This document shows, one piece after another, positions 9,106-18,094 of a DNA stretch of 64,000 nucleotides. The notes below the pieces were generated by a model, which searched no databases, was not told the origin of the DNA, and was given only the letters and a program-made list of their open reading frames with translations. Position numbers and translations under genes: made by a program. Positions within the stretch are counted from its first letter, which is position 1. The number at the start of each line of letters is the position of its first letter. Source of the stretch: Chloroflexi bacterium AL-N1 (GTDB taxonomy: Bacteria > Chloroflexota > Chloroflexia > Chloroflexales > Roseiflexaceae); assembly GCA_013122435.1 (NCBI GenBank), contig WYDT01000018.1, forward strand, positions 1 to 64,000. The letters are read 5' to 3'.

Positions 9106-9675
9106 ATGAAAATTGGCTATGCCCGCGTTTCTACTGATGACCAAAACCTGTGCCTCCAAGTCGATGCTTTGCAACAGGTCGGGTGTGAAACCATCTATCA
9201 AGATCAGGTAAGTGGGGCGAAGGTGGAACGCCCAGGACTCCAAGCCGCATTAGCCTATCTCCGACCAGGCGATACACTCGTGGTGTGGCGTCTGGATCGG
9301 TTGGGGCGGTCGCTCAAACAGTTGATTGAGATCGTGACCAGTTTGGAAGCACAGGGGATCGGATTCCAAAGCTTGCAGGAGGCACTTGATACGACCACCA
9401 GCAGTGGTCGGTTGGTCTTCCATATCTTCGGGGCGCTGGCCGAATTTGAGCGTCATCGTATCCGAGAACGGACGCAGGCTGGGTTACAAGCAGCGCGGGC
9501 CAGAGGCCGCATGGGTGGCCGTCCGAAGGCATTAGATACGAAAAAGGTGGCCCTACTTTACCAGCTGTATGATGAGCAACAACACTCCATTCAGGAGTTG
9601 TGCGATCTATTGGGGATCGCTAAGTCCACACTCTATGCCTACCTCAACCAACGGAAAACGTCAGATCCAACGTGA
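9106..9675 (+). CDS. serine recombinase (resolvase/invertase family)
   Basis: The 189-residue protein has the length and order of small resolvases and Pin/Hin invertases. The N-terminal catalytic domain starts MKIGYARVSTDDQN with the nucleophile at Ser9 and Arg7 beside it, and continues with VVWRLDRLGRS (residues 59-69, catalytic Arg62, Arg65 and Arg68). A helix with FGALAEFERHRIRERT precedes a C-terminal helix-turn-helix (about 140-185, ending KSTLYAYL). ATG 9106 is chosen because it gives the canonical family N-terminus. A longer reading from 8932 has no support. It is divergent to the RHS gene and may act on repeats or sites in this island. It appears intact, unlike most neighbours. Confidence 0.92.
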   Translation: MKIGYARVSTDDQNLCLQVDALQQVGCETIYQDQVSGAKVERPGLQAALAYLRPGDTLVVWRLDRLGRSLKQLIEIVTSLEAQGIGFQSLQEALDTTTSSGRLVFHIFGALAEFERHRIRERTQAGLQAARARGRMGGRPKALDTKKVALLYQLYDEQQHSIQELCDLLGIAKSTLYAYLNQRKTSDPT

Positions 9676-9809
9676 ATGGTAGGGGCTGGCAGTGTGTCGC
9701 GCTGGTGTCGTGGCCACTCCTCGCACGTTTGTTAAACAACCCCCTATATGTAAAACGAAACAGATGATACTACGCAGAAACCCGAGTAAAGAATGCGCGC
9801 ATCGATGAG

Positions 9810-10300
9810 ACGAGAATTACTACCTCTTGGCTTGTCAGATCCAGCACCCGCTGCCGCATTGCAGCCTGGGCCCTTGAGACCGTTCTCCACATGCTCGACT
9901 GAGGCCAGGTGTGGCACGAGATAGCGCGAGTGCTTCGTCCGGGTGGGCGACTCGTGATCGCCGAGGCATTTGAGCAAGCACCAGTGACTGATGAGCAATG
10001 GGCTGTGCTGTGGAGTGGAGTTATGGCAACCTCGTATATCACGCTTGATGCATATGTACAGGCTATCCAGAAGGCTGGGTTTGTTGTGGAGGATGTAATA
10101 GATATCACCGCACAAACCAATAACTCATTGCCCAAAACAATTGAGGCATTGGATCGACCAGATAAGCAGGAACAGTTATGTGCATTCTACGATGAAGAAT
10201 TTATCGCCATGATAAAACATGCCTGGACAGATGTTGTCGACGAGTATCGCCGCGCGATGGGCTATATGATGATCGTTGCCCACAACAGACTCAGCCACAA
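9810..10300 (+). pseudogene. SAM-dependent methyltransferase remnant (C-terminal half)
   Basis: A recognisable class I methyltransferase segment reads WALETVLHML, then TGA (9900-9902), then in the same frame GQVWHEIARVLRPGGRLV. In family members this joins as a FDAAWALE..LHMPDRGQ..HEIARVLRPGG strand and helix. Upstream, the Rossmann GxGxG motif is missing and the reading frame decays toward the recombinase gene. Downstream, the domain continues to YMMIVAHNRL and then runs into repeat copy B (from 10287), so the natural C-terminus is probably lost or replaced. An open frame from 9909 to 10418 exists only because the repeat happens to be open. Confidence 0.65.
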
Positions 10301-10529
10301 CATAGGTTACCCATGTCTACACCCCACATGGCACACACACGGAATATCATGCATAGCTCATTTCGCGCACCAGAGAACGCCATCAGGGCGATCTTTCCCG
10401 CTCGGGCGGAATCGATAGATACGCAGGTCCATTTTGGCATTCGTACGCCACATAAAAGGTCTCCAAGGAGCGATTAACATTTGGCCACGGAGTCCGAAGA
10501 TATATGGTACCTATGTGTTGGCTGAGTCT
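10287..10529. repeat. direct repeat copy B of the ~245 bp element
   Basis: This is the partner of 861-1110, in the same orientation and about 9.4 kb away. It starts inside the end of the methyltransferase remnant and ends in non-coding DNA before the kinase-like gene. It has a short deletion relative to copy A near 10427-10432. The two copies bracket the RHS gene, the recombinase and the methyltransferase remnant. Confidence 0.8.
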
Positions 10530-10642
10530 CGCCCACAAGCCAGCACATTAACTCTGCACACTACCCAGACTGTACGGTATAGAAACAGCGTGGTAGCGTT
10601 TTCCCTGTTAGCGAAGGACGTTCACCACGCTGCCGCTCACCA

Positions 10643-11272
10643 TTATTTTGCGTATAGGCCGCCTGTTTGCTCTAGCCAATCTGCAATGCGATCGGTCGCG
10701 CCGGGTATGTCATTGTCAGATATGTCAAGGTGCAGGGTAGGTAAGATGGACTCGCTTGCCAACTGTTTCATCAGTTCCTGTTCACGAACAAATTGATCGA
10801 GGTCGTCATACTGGGATGGATTGCCAGATACCTTCAGGCGTTCTGTACGTGCGGCAACAAACGATTCAGGGGAACGATAGCACAGCACCAGATGAAACCC
10901 CAGGGCGTACAGCCGTTCCTCAAGCCATGTAAAATCATAGCTTTTGTCATATATTTGTAGTTGATGGGCACGTGTCGAGAGATGAAATCGATCGATGATC
11001 CACGAATAGTAACGCTGTAGCTCAAAGAGATGCATCCACGTGCTGTAGGTCTCCATCGCTAATGTCTCTTCTTCCGGGGCAAAATTGATCATCCCACGAC
11101 CCCAGGGGAAATTGGTAAATGCACACCACTCGGCTGAGATTAATGGCGAGTGATAGCGGTATTTGCGGGGACCGACGATGCGCGGATGCTCATTGAGCGT
11201 GAAGGCGATCTCGGTTTTGAAGGTGAGTCGAGTCCCTGCAAGAATGATTTTAGGGCACAGTTTATCTCCCAT
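10643..11272 (-). CDS. P-loop kinase-like protein (deoxynucleoside/thymidylate kinase fold)
   Basis: This 209-residue protein has a degenerate Walker A near the N-terminus (AGTRLTFKTEIAF, about residues 12-24) and the motif WIIDRFHLSTRAHQ at about residues 91-104. That motif resembles the DR(S/F)xxS segment of deoxynucleoside and thymidylate kinases. A LID-like Arg-containing region (VAARTERLKV) follows. The substrate cannot be told from sequence. The usual Walker A Gly-Lys-Ser/Thr is only partly kept (F-K-T), so activity is uncertain. It lies 53 bases downstream of the broken Imm11-like gene on the same strand, suggesting co-transcription. A function linked to the RHS island is not shown. 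Confidence 0.55.
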   Translation of the reverse strand: MGDKLCPKIILAGTRLTFKTEIAFTLNEHPRIVGPRKYRYHSPLISAEWCAFTNFPWGRGMINFAPEEETLAMETYSTWMHLFELQRYYSWIIDRFHLSTRAHQLQIYDKSYDFTWLEERLYALGFHLVLCYRSPESFVAARTERLKVSGNPSQYDDLDQFVREQELMKQLASESILPTLHLDISDNDIPGATDRIADWLEQTGGLYAK

Positions 11273-11325
11273 AAAAACCCGACTTTCTTTTGCAAATAGA
11301 CGGCTTCTTCGTTCTGTATGCCCGA

Positions 11326-12013
11326 TCAGAAAACCACATCACCATCTACTTCTTCAAATGTAAAACCGATTAGCTCTGCTTGCTCTATAGCTTCTTTCAC
11401 CTGAGAACTTACCAGCACATACCGGGAAAAAGGAAAATTGAACATGTCGACTCTTTGAGTGAGTTTTAGTCTGCTTGGTGCTACAAATAGAGTGACATGT
11501 TCTTTTTGTGTGGCGAGTTTGTTGTTTGCTTCTTTTAGCTGTGCATACGATTGTATTGCTATTTGCCCCTCTGAAGTGCCAAAAAAAATCTTCCCTGACT
11601 TCAAAAAATGATTGTTGATAGTCATAAATGTGCTGAGCTGGTCGGACTCTTAAGAAGCAATAGACATGTTCTACAGTTGGCCCTTCTCTCGCGAAAGTTT
11701 CTTTGAAACAATGTACCGTTGCATGAAAGTATCCAATATCTGCGGAGAGAAATTGCTCAAAGATATATCTGGCTCTTTGGCTAATCAAAAAGCCATTGAG
11801 GGGAGCAAAAAATGTACTGATGAGAGAGTCGGTAAGTATTGCATTGTTGTTCAACAGAAATTGGGATAAATCTGGTAAATCACGATCAGCGATCTGACTT
11901 GAATACCCAGATTTCTCGATATCAGAAGGCTGGTATGTTGTCAAATCGCTTACCTGGGGATACCGCCCAATAATATTCAGATCTGTTGATGTTCCTAAAT
12001 TAAAATAGTTCAT
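11326..12013 (-). pseudogene. Imm11-like (DUF1629) immunity protein, frameshifted
   Basis: ATG at 12011-12013 opens MNYFNLGTSTDLNIIGRYP. The frame runs through FFAPLNGFLISQRARYIFEQF and an HATVHCF strand to VEHVYCFLR, then switches phase at about 11648-11656. The +1 frame continues ESDQLSTFMTINNHFL and ends VLVSSQVKEAIEQAELIGFTFEEV. The arrangement is typical of the Imm11/DUF1629 immunity family: a first lobe with a (V/I)S..(A/L)K.IFEQF helix, and a C-terminal lobe with F.VS..KEA.E.A..GF.FE. That assignment is from memory of the family pattern, not a search. Known members neutralise contact-dependent polymorphic toxins. No intact cognate toxin sits beside it. Confidence 0.5.
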
Positions 12014-12180
12014 AATACACGCTATCCTGCTAAAAGAGGTAGAGCACAAACTTGCACTGCTGCGTGAAACATACGGCATGTTGCATACGGTGACTGATGC
12101 AGAACGAGCCTCGGCACTGGAATTAGCCATTGTCATACTGATCTCAGTCGAAATTCTACTTGCCTTTCTTGGTGTGTTTT
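12009..12180 (+). pseudogene. C-terminal fragment of an RMD1/DUF155-family protein
   Basis: An open plus-strand frame after a TAG at 12006-12008 encodes ILLKEVEHKLALLRETYGML followed by an acidic helix, then ASALELAIVILISVEILLAF and stop. RMD1/DUF155 proteins end in just this way: a coiled KLxLLxxxYxxL helix, then one membrane helix with IVxLIxxEILL. No start codon, binding site or upstream domain is present, so this is a remnant. It overlaps the start of the Imm11-like gene on the other strand by a few bases. Confidence 0.5.
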
Positions 12181-12236
12181 AACCCAACAACCCTGCGTAC
12201 ACTCAATCTGCATGGGCAAAAATGGGCTGTTGGGTT
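12181..12236. terminator. long inverted repeat between remnant and P450
   Basis: AACCCAACAACCC (12181-12193) pairs with GGGCTGTTGGGTT (12224-12236), 12 of 13 positions, around a ~30 base loop. It sits between two convergent coding ends (DUF155 remnant, plus; P450, minus), so it may act as a bidirectional terminator. The loop is long for a classical intrinsic terminator. Confidence 0.4.
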
Positions 12237-12295
12237 TCTCTCCGATGGTTTTACTGATACCACAGCACTATTTTTCCAACTATACGAACTACAAG

Positions 12296-13654
12296 CTACA
12301 TCACCTGGTCTGTTTCGCGCCGCTCTACTATCAGCTTGATGCCATGGCGTGGTCGCAGGGTGGCAAGCGTCTCTGCTTCAACGCGTTGGTCTGCTGCTAG
12401 TGTAAACGTGACTCGTTGTGCCAGCGTCGCCAGAATGATTTGCCCCTCCATCATCGCAAAGTGATTGCCGATGCAGACCCGTGGTCCACCTCCAAAAGGC
12501 ATGTAAGCGTGCCTCGGTAATTGTTCCTCCCGTTCGGGTGTCCATCGCGCTGGGTCAAAGCGTTCAGGATCGGGGAAGTAATCTGGCCGTCGATGAATGG
12601 CGTACGGGCTTATAGCGATGATGGTACTGGCAGGTACATGATACCCAGCGATAGTAAGATCACGCTGGGCTTGCCGCGAAATCATATAGGCCGGTGGGTA
12701 GAGCCGCATCGCTTCTTTGAGTACCTGTAGCGCATACGGAAGGTGTGGTAAATCATCGGCGGTTGGTAGCCTTCCAGCCAATACATGGTCGACTTCCTCA
12801 CGGAACTGTGTATAAATAATCGGATTCTGGGTCAACAGATACCAGGACCAAGCCATGGCATTCGCCGTGGTCTCGTGACCGGCGAGAAAGAGCGTCATGG
12901 CTTCATCGCGTATCTGCTGATCGGTCATAAAGCTACCGTCGTCCTCATAGTGCGATTGTAGCAACATTGATAAGAGATCGCCGCAATCTTCTGTTGATCC
13001 TCGTCGTTTTTGAATAATGTGATAGATGATGTCATCCAGGCGCTTCACCGCGTTGAAGAAGCGGCGATTCTGTGGTGTCGGCCACGAAAGTGGAGTGGGG
13101 ATGGGTGAACTGATCTTGGCATTAAAACTCAACATGGCCTCAGTCAGCGCATCGCCAACGTCTTCTGCCTCAGTCAATACATCCGTATCAAAGAGCGTTT
13201 TGCCCACAATCCAGAGTGTCAGGCGCATCATGTCGTGGGCCACATTGATTGTTGCGCCTGTTTGCCATGGCCTTTGAAGTTGCTCGCTGTAGTCGGCCAT
13301 GATGTCGGCATAGCTGCTAATGCGACGATGTTGAAAGGCCGGAGCGATCAGTTTTCGTTGCCGTTTATGGAATTCGTTCTTGCTTGTCAGAAGACCATTC
13401 CCAAGCACAGGCCCACCAAAGTAACGCAGTATCGGTGACTTCTCAAAATCAGCCGCATGATCTACCAGAATAGTCTGTACCAGTTCGGCGGATGTCACCA
13501 GGATAATCTGTTGTCGTCCAACACGAAAGCTGCCGATGTCACCGCATGTACGATTAACGTTGAGATAGAGATTCAGTCGATCATTGCGAAAAGCCTGCAT
13601 ATTCCCGAGCAGTGGTGCCCCTTTGATAGCAGGAATGCTCATCGACGTAGTCAT
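12296..13654 (-). CDS. cytochrome P450
   Basis: This 452-residue haem monooxygenase has the key P450 motifs in place: the I-helix oxygen-binding AGHETTA (about 258-264), the K-helix E314-x-x-R317 in EAMRLYP, the meander WTPERE, and the Cys loop PFGGGPRVCIG with haem-ligating Cys394. There is no membrane anchor, so it should be soluble and need a separate ferredoxin and reductase, neither of which is nearby. The start MTTSMSIPAIKGAPLLGN fits the family, where a PxxKGxPxLGN stretch opens the fold. Overall look (HRRPDYFPDPERFDPARW) is that of bacterial fatty-acid or xenobiotic P450s. The substrate is unknown. It is divergent from the E1 gene. Confidence 0.95.
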   Translation of the reverse strand: MTTSMSIPAIKGAPLLGNMQAFRNDRLNLYLNVNRTCGDIGSFRVGRQQIILVTSAELVQTILVDHAADFEKSPILRYFGGPVLGNGLLTSKNEFHKRQRKLIAPAFQHRRISSYADIMADYSEQLQRPWQTGATINVAHDMMRLTLWIVGKTLFDTDVLTEAEDVGDALTEAMLSFNAKISSPIPTPLSWPTPQNRRFFNAVKRLDDIIYHIIQKRRGSTEDCGDLLSMLLQSHYEDDGSFMTDQQIRDEAMTLFLAGHETTANAMAWSWYLLTQNPIIYTQFREEVDHVLAGRLPTADDLPHLPYALQVLKEAMRLYPPAYMISRQAQRDLTIAGYHVPASTIIAISPYAIHRRPDYFPDPERFDPARWTPEREEQLPRHAYMPFGGGPRVCIGNHFAMMEGQIILATLAQRVTFTLAADQRVEAETLATLRPRHGIKLIVERRETDQVM

Positions 13655-13962
13655 GCAATATTCCTTGTTGTATAGCTTCTTGACAGCATATACAGCGCTG
13701 TTTGATCGTATGTGCTAAGTTAGCCAATGATGCCGTAAGATTTCTAGACAAATTGATATGGGTATGCTATACATATTCTACCGCAATGTTCACTGTGTGG
13801 CATACGAATATTGAACATTCAGATAATCACATGCGTTCGGCTTATACAACAGCGTCGTGATAGATTATCACCAGTGATGTGAAATGTACGATGAAGTAAT
13901 AGCACGAGATAACAGCCATAGAATGAGCTTCATGGCCTTATCTCACACAATGGGGAGACTTG
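13655..13962. other. divergent intergenic region, P450 / E1
   Basis: About 300 AT-rich bases between divergent genes contain no convincing coding sequence. GGGGAG at 13952-13957 is the ribosome binding site for the plus-strand E1 gene. Promoters for both genes must lie here, but I saw no unambiguous -35/-10 pair. Confidence 0.5.
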
Positions 13963-16377
13963 ATGATTACTCCTACTCAACGTGACATTATCGATGAGCA
14001 ATCAATAAAGAATGGAAGTGCTTTTCAACCACCTGCGATATCGCCTGAAAAACTGGCAGCCATGGAGTCGGTGCAACAGCGACTGCTCTGGCTTTCAACG
14101 CTGATCATTCATCACGCCAACAATGTCCGTCCCAACCCGGATGGCACCAAAGTGGGCGGGCATCAGGCGTCTTCGGCATCGACGGTCTCTATTCTGACAG
14201 CGCTCTACTTCCATTTTCTTGAAGCAGGTGATCGCGTGTCAATCAAGCCGCATGCCGCGCCGGTCTTTCATGCCATTCAGTATTTGCTGGGCCGCCTGCC
14301 CCGCAGTTATCTGACCGAATTGCGTGCGTATGGCGGGCTACAGGCATATCCCAGTCGTACCAAAGATTATGCTGAAATCGATTTCTCCACCGGCTCAGTG
14401 GGTCTTGGTGCTGTTGCGCCTGCGTTTGCCGCGTTGACCCAGCAGTACGCGCAACATCATTTTGGCCATGTGACATCGCAGCGGTATATTGCGCTGATCG
14501 GCGATGCTGAACTGGATGAAGGCAATGTGTGGGAAGCCATCCTCGACGAAGCGCTGGACGGGATCAATAATGTGCTCTGGATTGTCGATCTCAATCGCCA
14601 GAGCCTGGATCGGGTGGTGCCGGGGATTCGCGCGGCACGCCTCAAGCGCTTGTTCGCCAACAACGGTTGGAATGTCCTCGAAGCCAAGTATGGCCGCAAA
14701 CTCCAGCGGCTCTTTGCACGGTCCGGTGGTGAGGCATTGCGCTGCCGCATCGACAACATGGACAACGAAGAGTATCAGGCGATGATTCGCTTACCGGGTG
14801 CGGAGGTGCGCCAGCGACTCTGCGAGGTTGAGGGCGTAACCAGCACCGCTATTGTAGAAACCATCAGCATTGTGCCGGACGAGGATCTGCCGCAGTTGCT
14901 GGCCAACCTTGGCGGTCACGATCTGGAGGAATTATTAGCTGTATTTGCACAAGCCGATGCAGTCAGGGATCGACCAAATGTGGTGTTTGCCTACACCATT
15001 AAGGGCTGGGGCCTGCCGTTTGCTGGCCATCCGCTCAACCACTCAATGTTGCTATCCGATGAGCAGATCGAGGAAGTACGGCAGTCGTTTGAAGTGGCAC
15101 AGGGTGCCGAGTGGGATGGTTTTGAGCACGAATCAGCCGCAGGCCAGCTGTGCAGGGAAGTGGCTGAATATTTATACCCTCCCCAACCATCGCCAAACAC
15201 ACTGAACGCCCAGAGCATTCCAGATGATCTGTCGATACCGACCAGTGGTGTTCCCAGCACACAGGAAACATTTGGTCGGTTGCTCGTGCGTCTGGCGGAT
15301 ATCCCCGAACTACGTGATCGTATCGTCACAACCTCGCCGGATGTGTCGGTCTCGACCAATCTGGCTGGCTGGATCAATAAAATGGGTGTGTTTGCCCTGC
15401 AAGAGGAACCCAATTACGATACGGAAGGCTATCGAATCCTGAAATGGAAGCGTGGGCCGCAAGGGCAGCATATCGAACTCGGCATCTCTGAGATGAATCT
15501 CTTTATGCTGTTAGGCATGCTGGGCCTCTCGACCGAGCTATGCGGACAACAGATTATCCCGATTGGAACGGTCTATGACCCGTTTATCTGCCGTGGGCTG
15601 GACTCGCTGATCTATGGCCTGTATTCGGGATCGCGTTTTATTTTCGCGGGCACACCATCCGGTATCACCCTCGCGCCAGAAGGCGGTGCTCACCAATCGA
15701 CGGTAACGCCCTCACTCGGCATGGAGTTGCCGGGGCTACATTTTTATGAGCCGTGTTTTGCCCGTGAGCTAAACTGGATGTTGCTGGAGGCCCTGCGAGA
15801 ATGCTGCAATGATACAGATGGACGAGCCACATATCTGCGACTCTCAACAAAGCCCATCGATCAGTCTCTCCTCGCACCAGCCCTGCAGCGGATCGGTGAG
15901 GCTGAGTTGCAACGACAGGTACTGGCTGGTGGGTATCGTCTGGTGGATTGGCGGGATGCGAACACCAACCTCGATCCGCAATACGCCATCCAGATTGCCA
16001 CGTCGGGCGCCATGGTTCCCGAAGCAGTCGCTGCAGCAGAGCTTTTGCATCGTGAGGGTGTTGCCGCCAATGTGTTGAATATTACCAGCCCGCGTCGTCT
16101 GTTTGAGCATTGGCAAGCGACGCGCAACGCATCAAGTGTGGAACGGGATACGTCGTTTGCATGGTTGATGCCACCCGAGGAGCGCCATGTCCCTATTATC
16201 ACCGTGCACGATGCGGCATCTCACACGTTGGCATGGCTTGGGAGCATTGCCGGAGCACCCGTCACCGCGCTGGGCGTTGATGCGTTTGGTCAGTCAGGCA
16301 CACGAGCGGACCTCTATCGCCATTTTGGGATGGATGCCGAACATATTGCAGAAGCGGCCTTTACTGTGTTTGACTAA
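13963..16377 (+). CDS. homodimeric 2-oxoacid (pyruvate) dehydrogenase E1, AceE/transketolase family
   Basis: About 804 residues. The N-terminal part carries the AceE-type HHANNVRPNPD, then VGGHQASSAS and SVGLGAVAPA. The thiamine-diphosphate motif GDAELDEGN..AILDEALDGINNVLWIVDLN matches the GD..N signature of transketolase-fold enzymes. A second domain (GTPSGITLAPEGGAHQS) and a C-terminal domain follow. Classical AceE is about 890 residues, so this is a shorter relative. The expected reaction is decarboxylation of pyruvate or a related 2-oxoacid with transfer to a lipoyl E2, but no E2 or E3 is in the window. ATG 13963 is preferred over TTG 13960 because GGGGAG is then five bases away. The glycosylase gene follows after 14 bases. 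Confidence 0.85.
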   Translation: MITPTQRDIIDEQSIKNGSAFQPPAISPEKLAAMESVQQRLLWLSTLIIHHANNVRPNPDGTKVGGHQASSASTVSILTALYFHFLEAGDRVSIKPHAAPVFHAIQYLLGRLPRSYLTELRAYGGLQAYPSRTKDYAEIDFSTGSVGLGAVAPAFAALTQQYAQHHFGHVTSQRYIALIGDAELDEGNVWEAILDEALDGINNVLWIVDLNRQSLDRVVPGIRAARLKRLFANNGWNVLEAKYGRKLQRLFARSGGEALRCRIDNMDNEEYQAMIRLPGAEVRQRLCEVEGVTSTAIVETISIVPDEDLPQLLANLGGHDLEELLAVFAQADAVRDRPNVVFAYTIKGWGLPFAGHPLNHSMLLSDEQIEEVRQSFEVAQGAEWDGFEHESAAGQLCREVAEYLYPPQPSPNTLNAQSIPDDLSIPTSGVPSTQETFGRLLVRLADIPELRDRIVTTSPDVSVSTNLAGWINKMGVFALQEEPNYDTEGYRILKWKRGPQGQHIELGISEMNLFMLLGMLGLSTELCGQQIIPIGTVYDPFICRGLDSLIYGLYSGSRFIFAGTPSGITLAPEGGAHQSTVTPSLGMELPGLHFYEPCFARELNWMLLEALRECCNDTDGRATYLRLSTKPIDQSLLAPALQRIGEAELQRQVLAGGYRLVDWRDANTNLDPQYAIQIATSGAMVPEAVAAAELLHREGVAANVLNITSPRRLFEHWQATRNASSVERDTSFAWLMPPEERHVPIITVHDAASHTLAWLGSIAGAPVTALGVDAFGQSGTRADLYRHFGMDAEHIAEAAFTVFD

Positions 16378-16391
16378 AGGTATAAACCTGG

Positions 16392-17051
16392 ATGGATGTA
16401 GGTGATCGACAACCAGGGCCTGCCACACTCACCGAAGCGGCCTTGTCTCATGGGTTAGGGATCGTTGCAGCGCGCGACCCCGATCTGGCGGATATCCTCG
16501 AGCGTTGGGGGCCACCACCACTGTGGGATCGTCCCCCGGGCTTCCCCACGCTTGTACACATTATTCTGGAGCAACAGGTTTCGCTGGCATCGGCACAGGC
16601 TGCTTTTACTCGTCTGTGCGATGCAGTTACACCACTCACTCCCGAAGGCTTTCTCACACTTGACGACCAGACCCTCAAAGCGATTGGGTTTAGTCGCCAG
16701 AAGACAGCGTATGGTCGTTACCTGGCCACGGTGTTGGTCGAGGGACAGCTTGATCTCGTAGTGCTGGAGCACATGGATGATGCAGCGGTCCGCTCTGAAT
16801 TGATGAAGCTCAAGGGTATTGGTCGCTGGACAGCGGACATGTATCTACTGATGGTGTTGTGTCGCCCAGATATCTGGCCCAGTGGTGATCTGGCGCTGGC
16901 CATCGCTGTTCAGGAAGCCAAAGGACTCGATCGGCGTCCGTCGGTTGATGAGCTGGATGCCATGAGCACCATGTGGCAGCCATGGCGTGCTGTCGCAACC
17001 CGCCTCTTCTGGCATGCGTATTTGAGTACTCGTAGACAACGTACTATATAG
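16392..17051 (+). CDS. DNA-3-methyladenine glycosylase II (AlkA-like, HhH-GPD)
   Basis: This 219-residue base-excision enzyme removes alkylated purines from DNA. The helix-hairpin-helix LKGIGRWTADM is at residues 140-150 and the catalytic Asp is Asp166 in WPSGDLALA, the normal HhH-GPD layout. HIILEQQVSLASA near residue 56 is the conserved helix of this family. It lacks the N-terminal AdaA/AlkA beta domain of the E. coli enzyme, as is usual for the short bacterial form. It starts 14 bases after the E1 gene with no clear ribosome binding site, so translation may be coupled. The two functions are unrelated, so this is probably only a shared transcript. Confidence 0.92.
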   Translation: MDVGDRQPGPATLTEAALSHGLGIVAARDPDLADILERWGPPPLWDRPPGFPTLVHIILEQQVSLASAQAAFTRLCDAVTPLTPEGFLTLDDQTLKAIGFSRQKTAYGRYLATVLVEGQLDLVVLEHMDDAAVRSELMKLKGIGRWTADMYLLMVLCRPDIWPSGDLALAIAVQEAKGLDRRPSVDELDAMSTMWQPWRAVATRLFWHAYLSTRRQRTI

Positions 17052-17073
17052 TCGTTGAGGAGTTTTTGATAAG

Positions 17074-18051
17074 ATGAAGACACTTTTTTCATCCATTTCA
17101 TTCACGGTTGGTGTTGGCCTGGGGATGTTGAGTGGCAGAATTGGCTATGTTGGGAGTCATCTCACACAGTTGTTGATTATGGGCAACCGTCAGCCGTTCT
17201 GGATTACGCCCTCTGATCTGGGGATGTCTGCCGAAGAGGTGGAGTTTCCCTCCCGCGACGGTATCATGCTGCGCGGCTGGTTTATTCCTCGCGCGAGTAG
17301 TGACGGTTCGCCTGCGCCGACCATTGTGTTTGTGCACGGCTGGCCGTGGAACCGACTCGGCAATCGTGCAGGTAGCACTCTCATCCACGATCAATCGGTG
17401 GATTTTCTCGGCCCGGCGAAGGCGCTGCACGAAGCGGGATTCAACGTACTGCTCTTCGATCTACGCAATCACGGCACCAGTGACACGGCGCTGCCGGTGA
17501 CGATGGGTGTGCACGAGGCGCGCGACTTCGCTGATGCGGTGGCGATGCTGCGGCAGCGCAACGATGTCGCTGGGGGGCGTATTGGCGCGATTGGCTACTC
17601 GATGGGGGCCAACTCGTTGATCTATGGCATCCCGCTGTGCCAACCGATTTGTGCGGCTATTGCCATTCAGCCGGTACGCATCACGACCTTTGCCCGCAAC
17701 TTTACACGGATGCTGCTGGGTCCGATTGGCCCGTCACTGTTCAACGCGGCTGTCCCGCTGCACCGCGCACTGGGTGGCCCGCCACTAACACAAGTGAATC
17801 CGGCATCGGTCGCCTATGATCTGGGTGAGACAGAGGTACTCTATGTCCAGGGCAGCGGTGATCGCTGGGGGACGCTGGAGGATGTGCAGGCGATGGCCGA
17901 CGCGACACCGCACACCCATCCGGTGGTGGTGGTGCCGAGCACAGAGCGTTATGGTGGCTACCACTACGTGAATGAGCAGATCGACTCAGTCATTGCATTT
18001 TTCCAGCAACGCCTGGTGTTGGAGCAGGTGGTTGGTGGGGATGTGGGGTAG
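17074..18051 (+). CDS. alpha/beta hydrolase (prolyl-oligopeptidase-like esterase)
   Basis: This is a 325-residue serine hydrolase with an N-terminal hydrophobic stretch (about 7-35) that may anchor it in the membrane or serve as a signal. The core shows an oxyanion-site HGWPWN (88-93), FDLRNHGTSD (about 128-137) and the nucleophile elbow GYSMGA (Ser176). A later GSGDRWG and a His near GGYHYVNEQ complete a plausible triad. The arrangement is that of the YqkD/FrsA-type cytoplasmic or membrane-tethered esterases. The substrate is unknown. It is 22 bases after the glycosylase gene and probably in the same operon. Confidence 0.9.
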   Translation: MKTLFSSISFTVGVGLGMLSGRIGYVGSHLTQLLIMGNRQPFWITPSDLGMSAEEVEFPSRDGIMLRGWFIPRASSDGSPAPTIVFVHGWPWNRLGNRAGSTLIHDQSVDFLGPAKALHEAGFNVLLFDLRNHGTSDTALPVTMGVHEARDFADAVAMLRQRNDVAGGRIGAIGYSMGANSLIYGIPLCQPICAAIAIQPVRITTFARNFTRMLLGPIGPSLFNAAVPLHRALGGPPLTQVNPASVAYDLGETEVLYVQGSGDRWGTLEDVQAMADATPHTHPVVVVPSTERYGGYHYVNEQIDSVIAFFQQRLVLEQVVGGDVG

Positions 18052-18094
18052 ATTTGTAGACTAGCATAGTACCTGTAATTATAGGTAATTGATA

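Noticed and set aside
8298..9107. 269-codon minus-strand frame spanning the RHS start and recombinase promoter
   Set aside because: Runs out of phase over the true RHS signal peptide and through the divergent promoter; no plausible protein.
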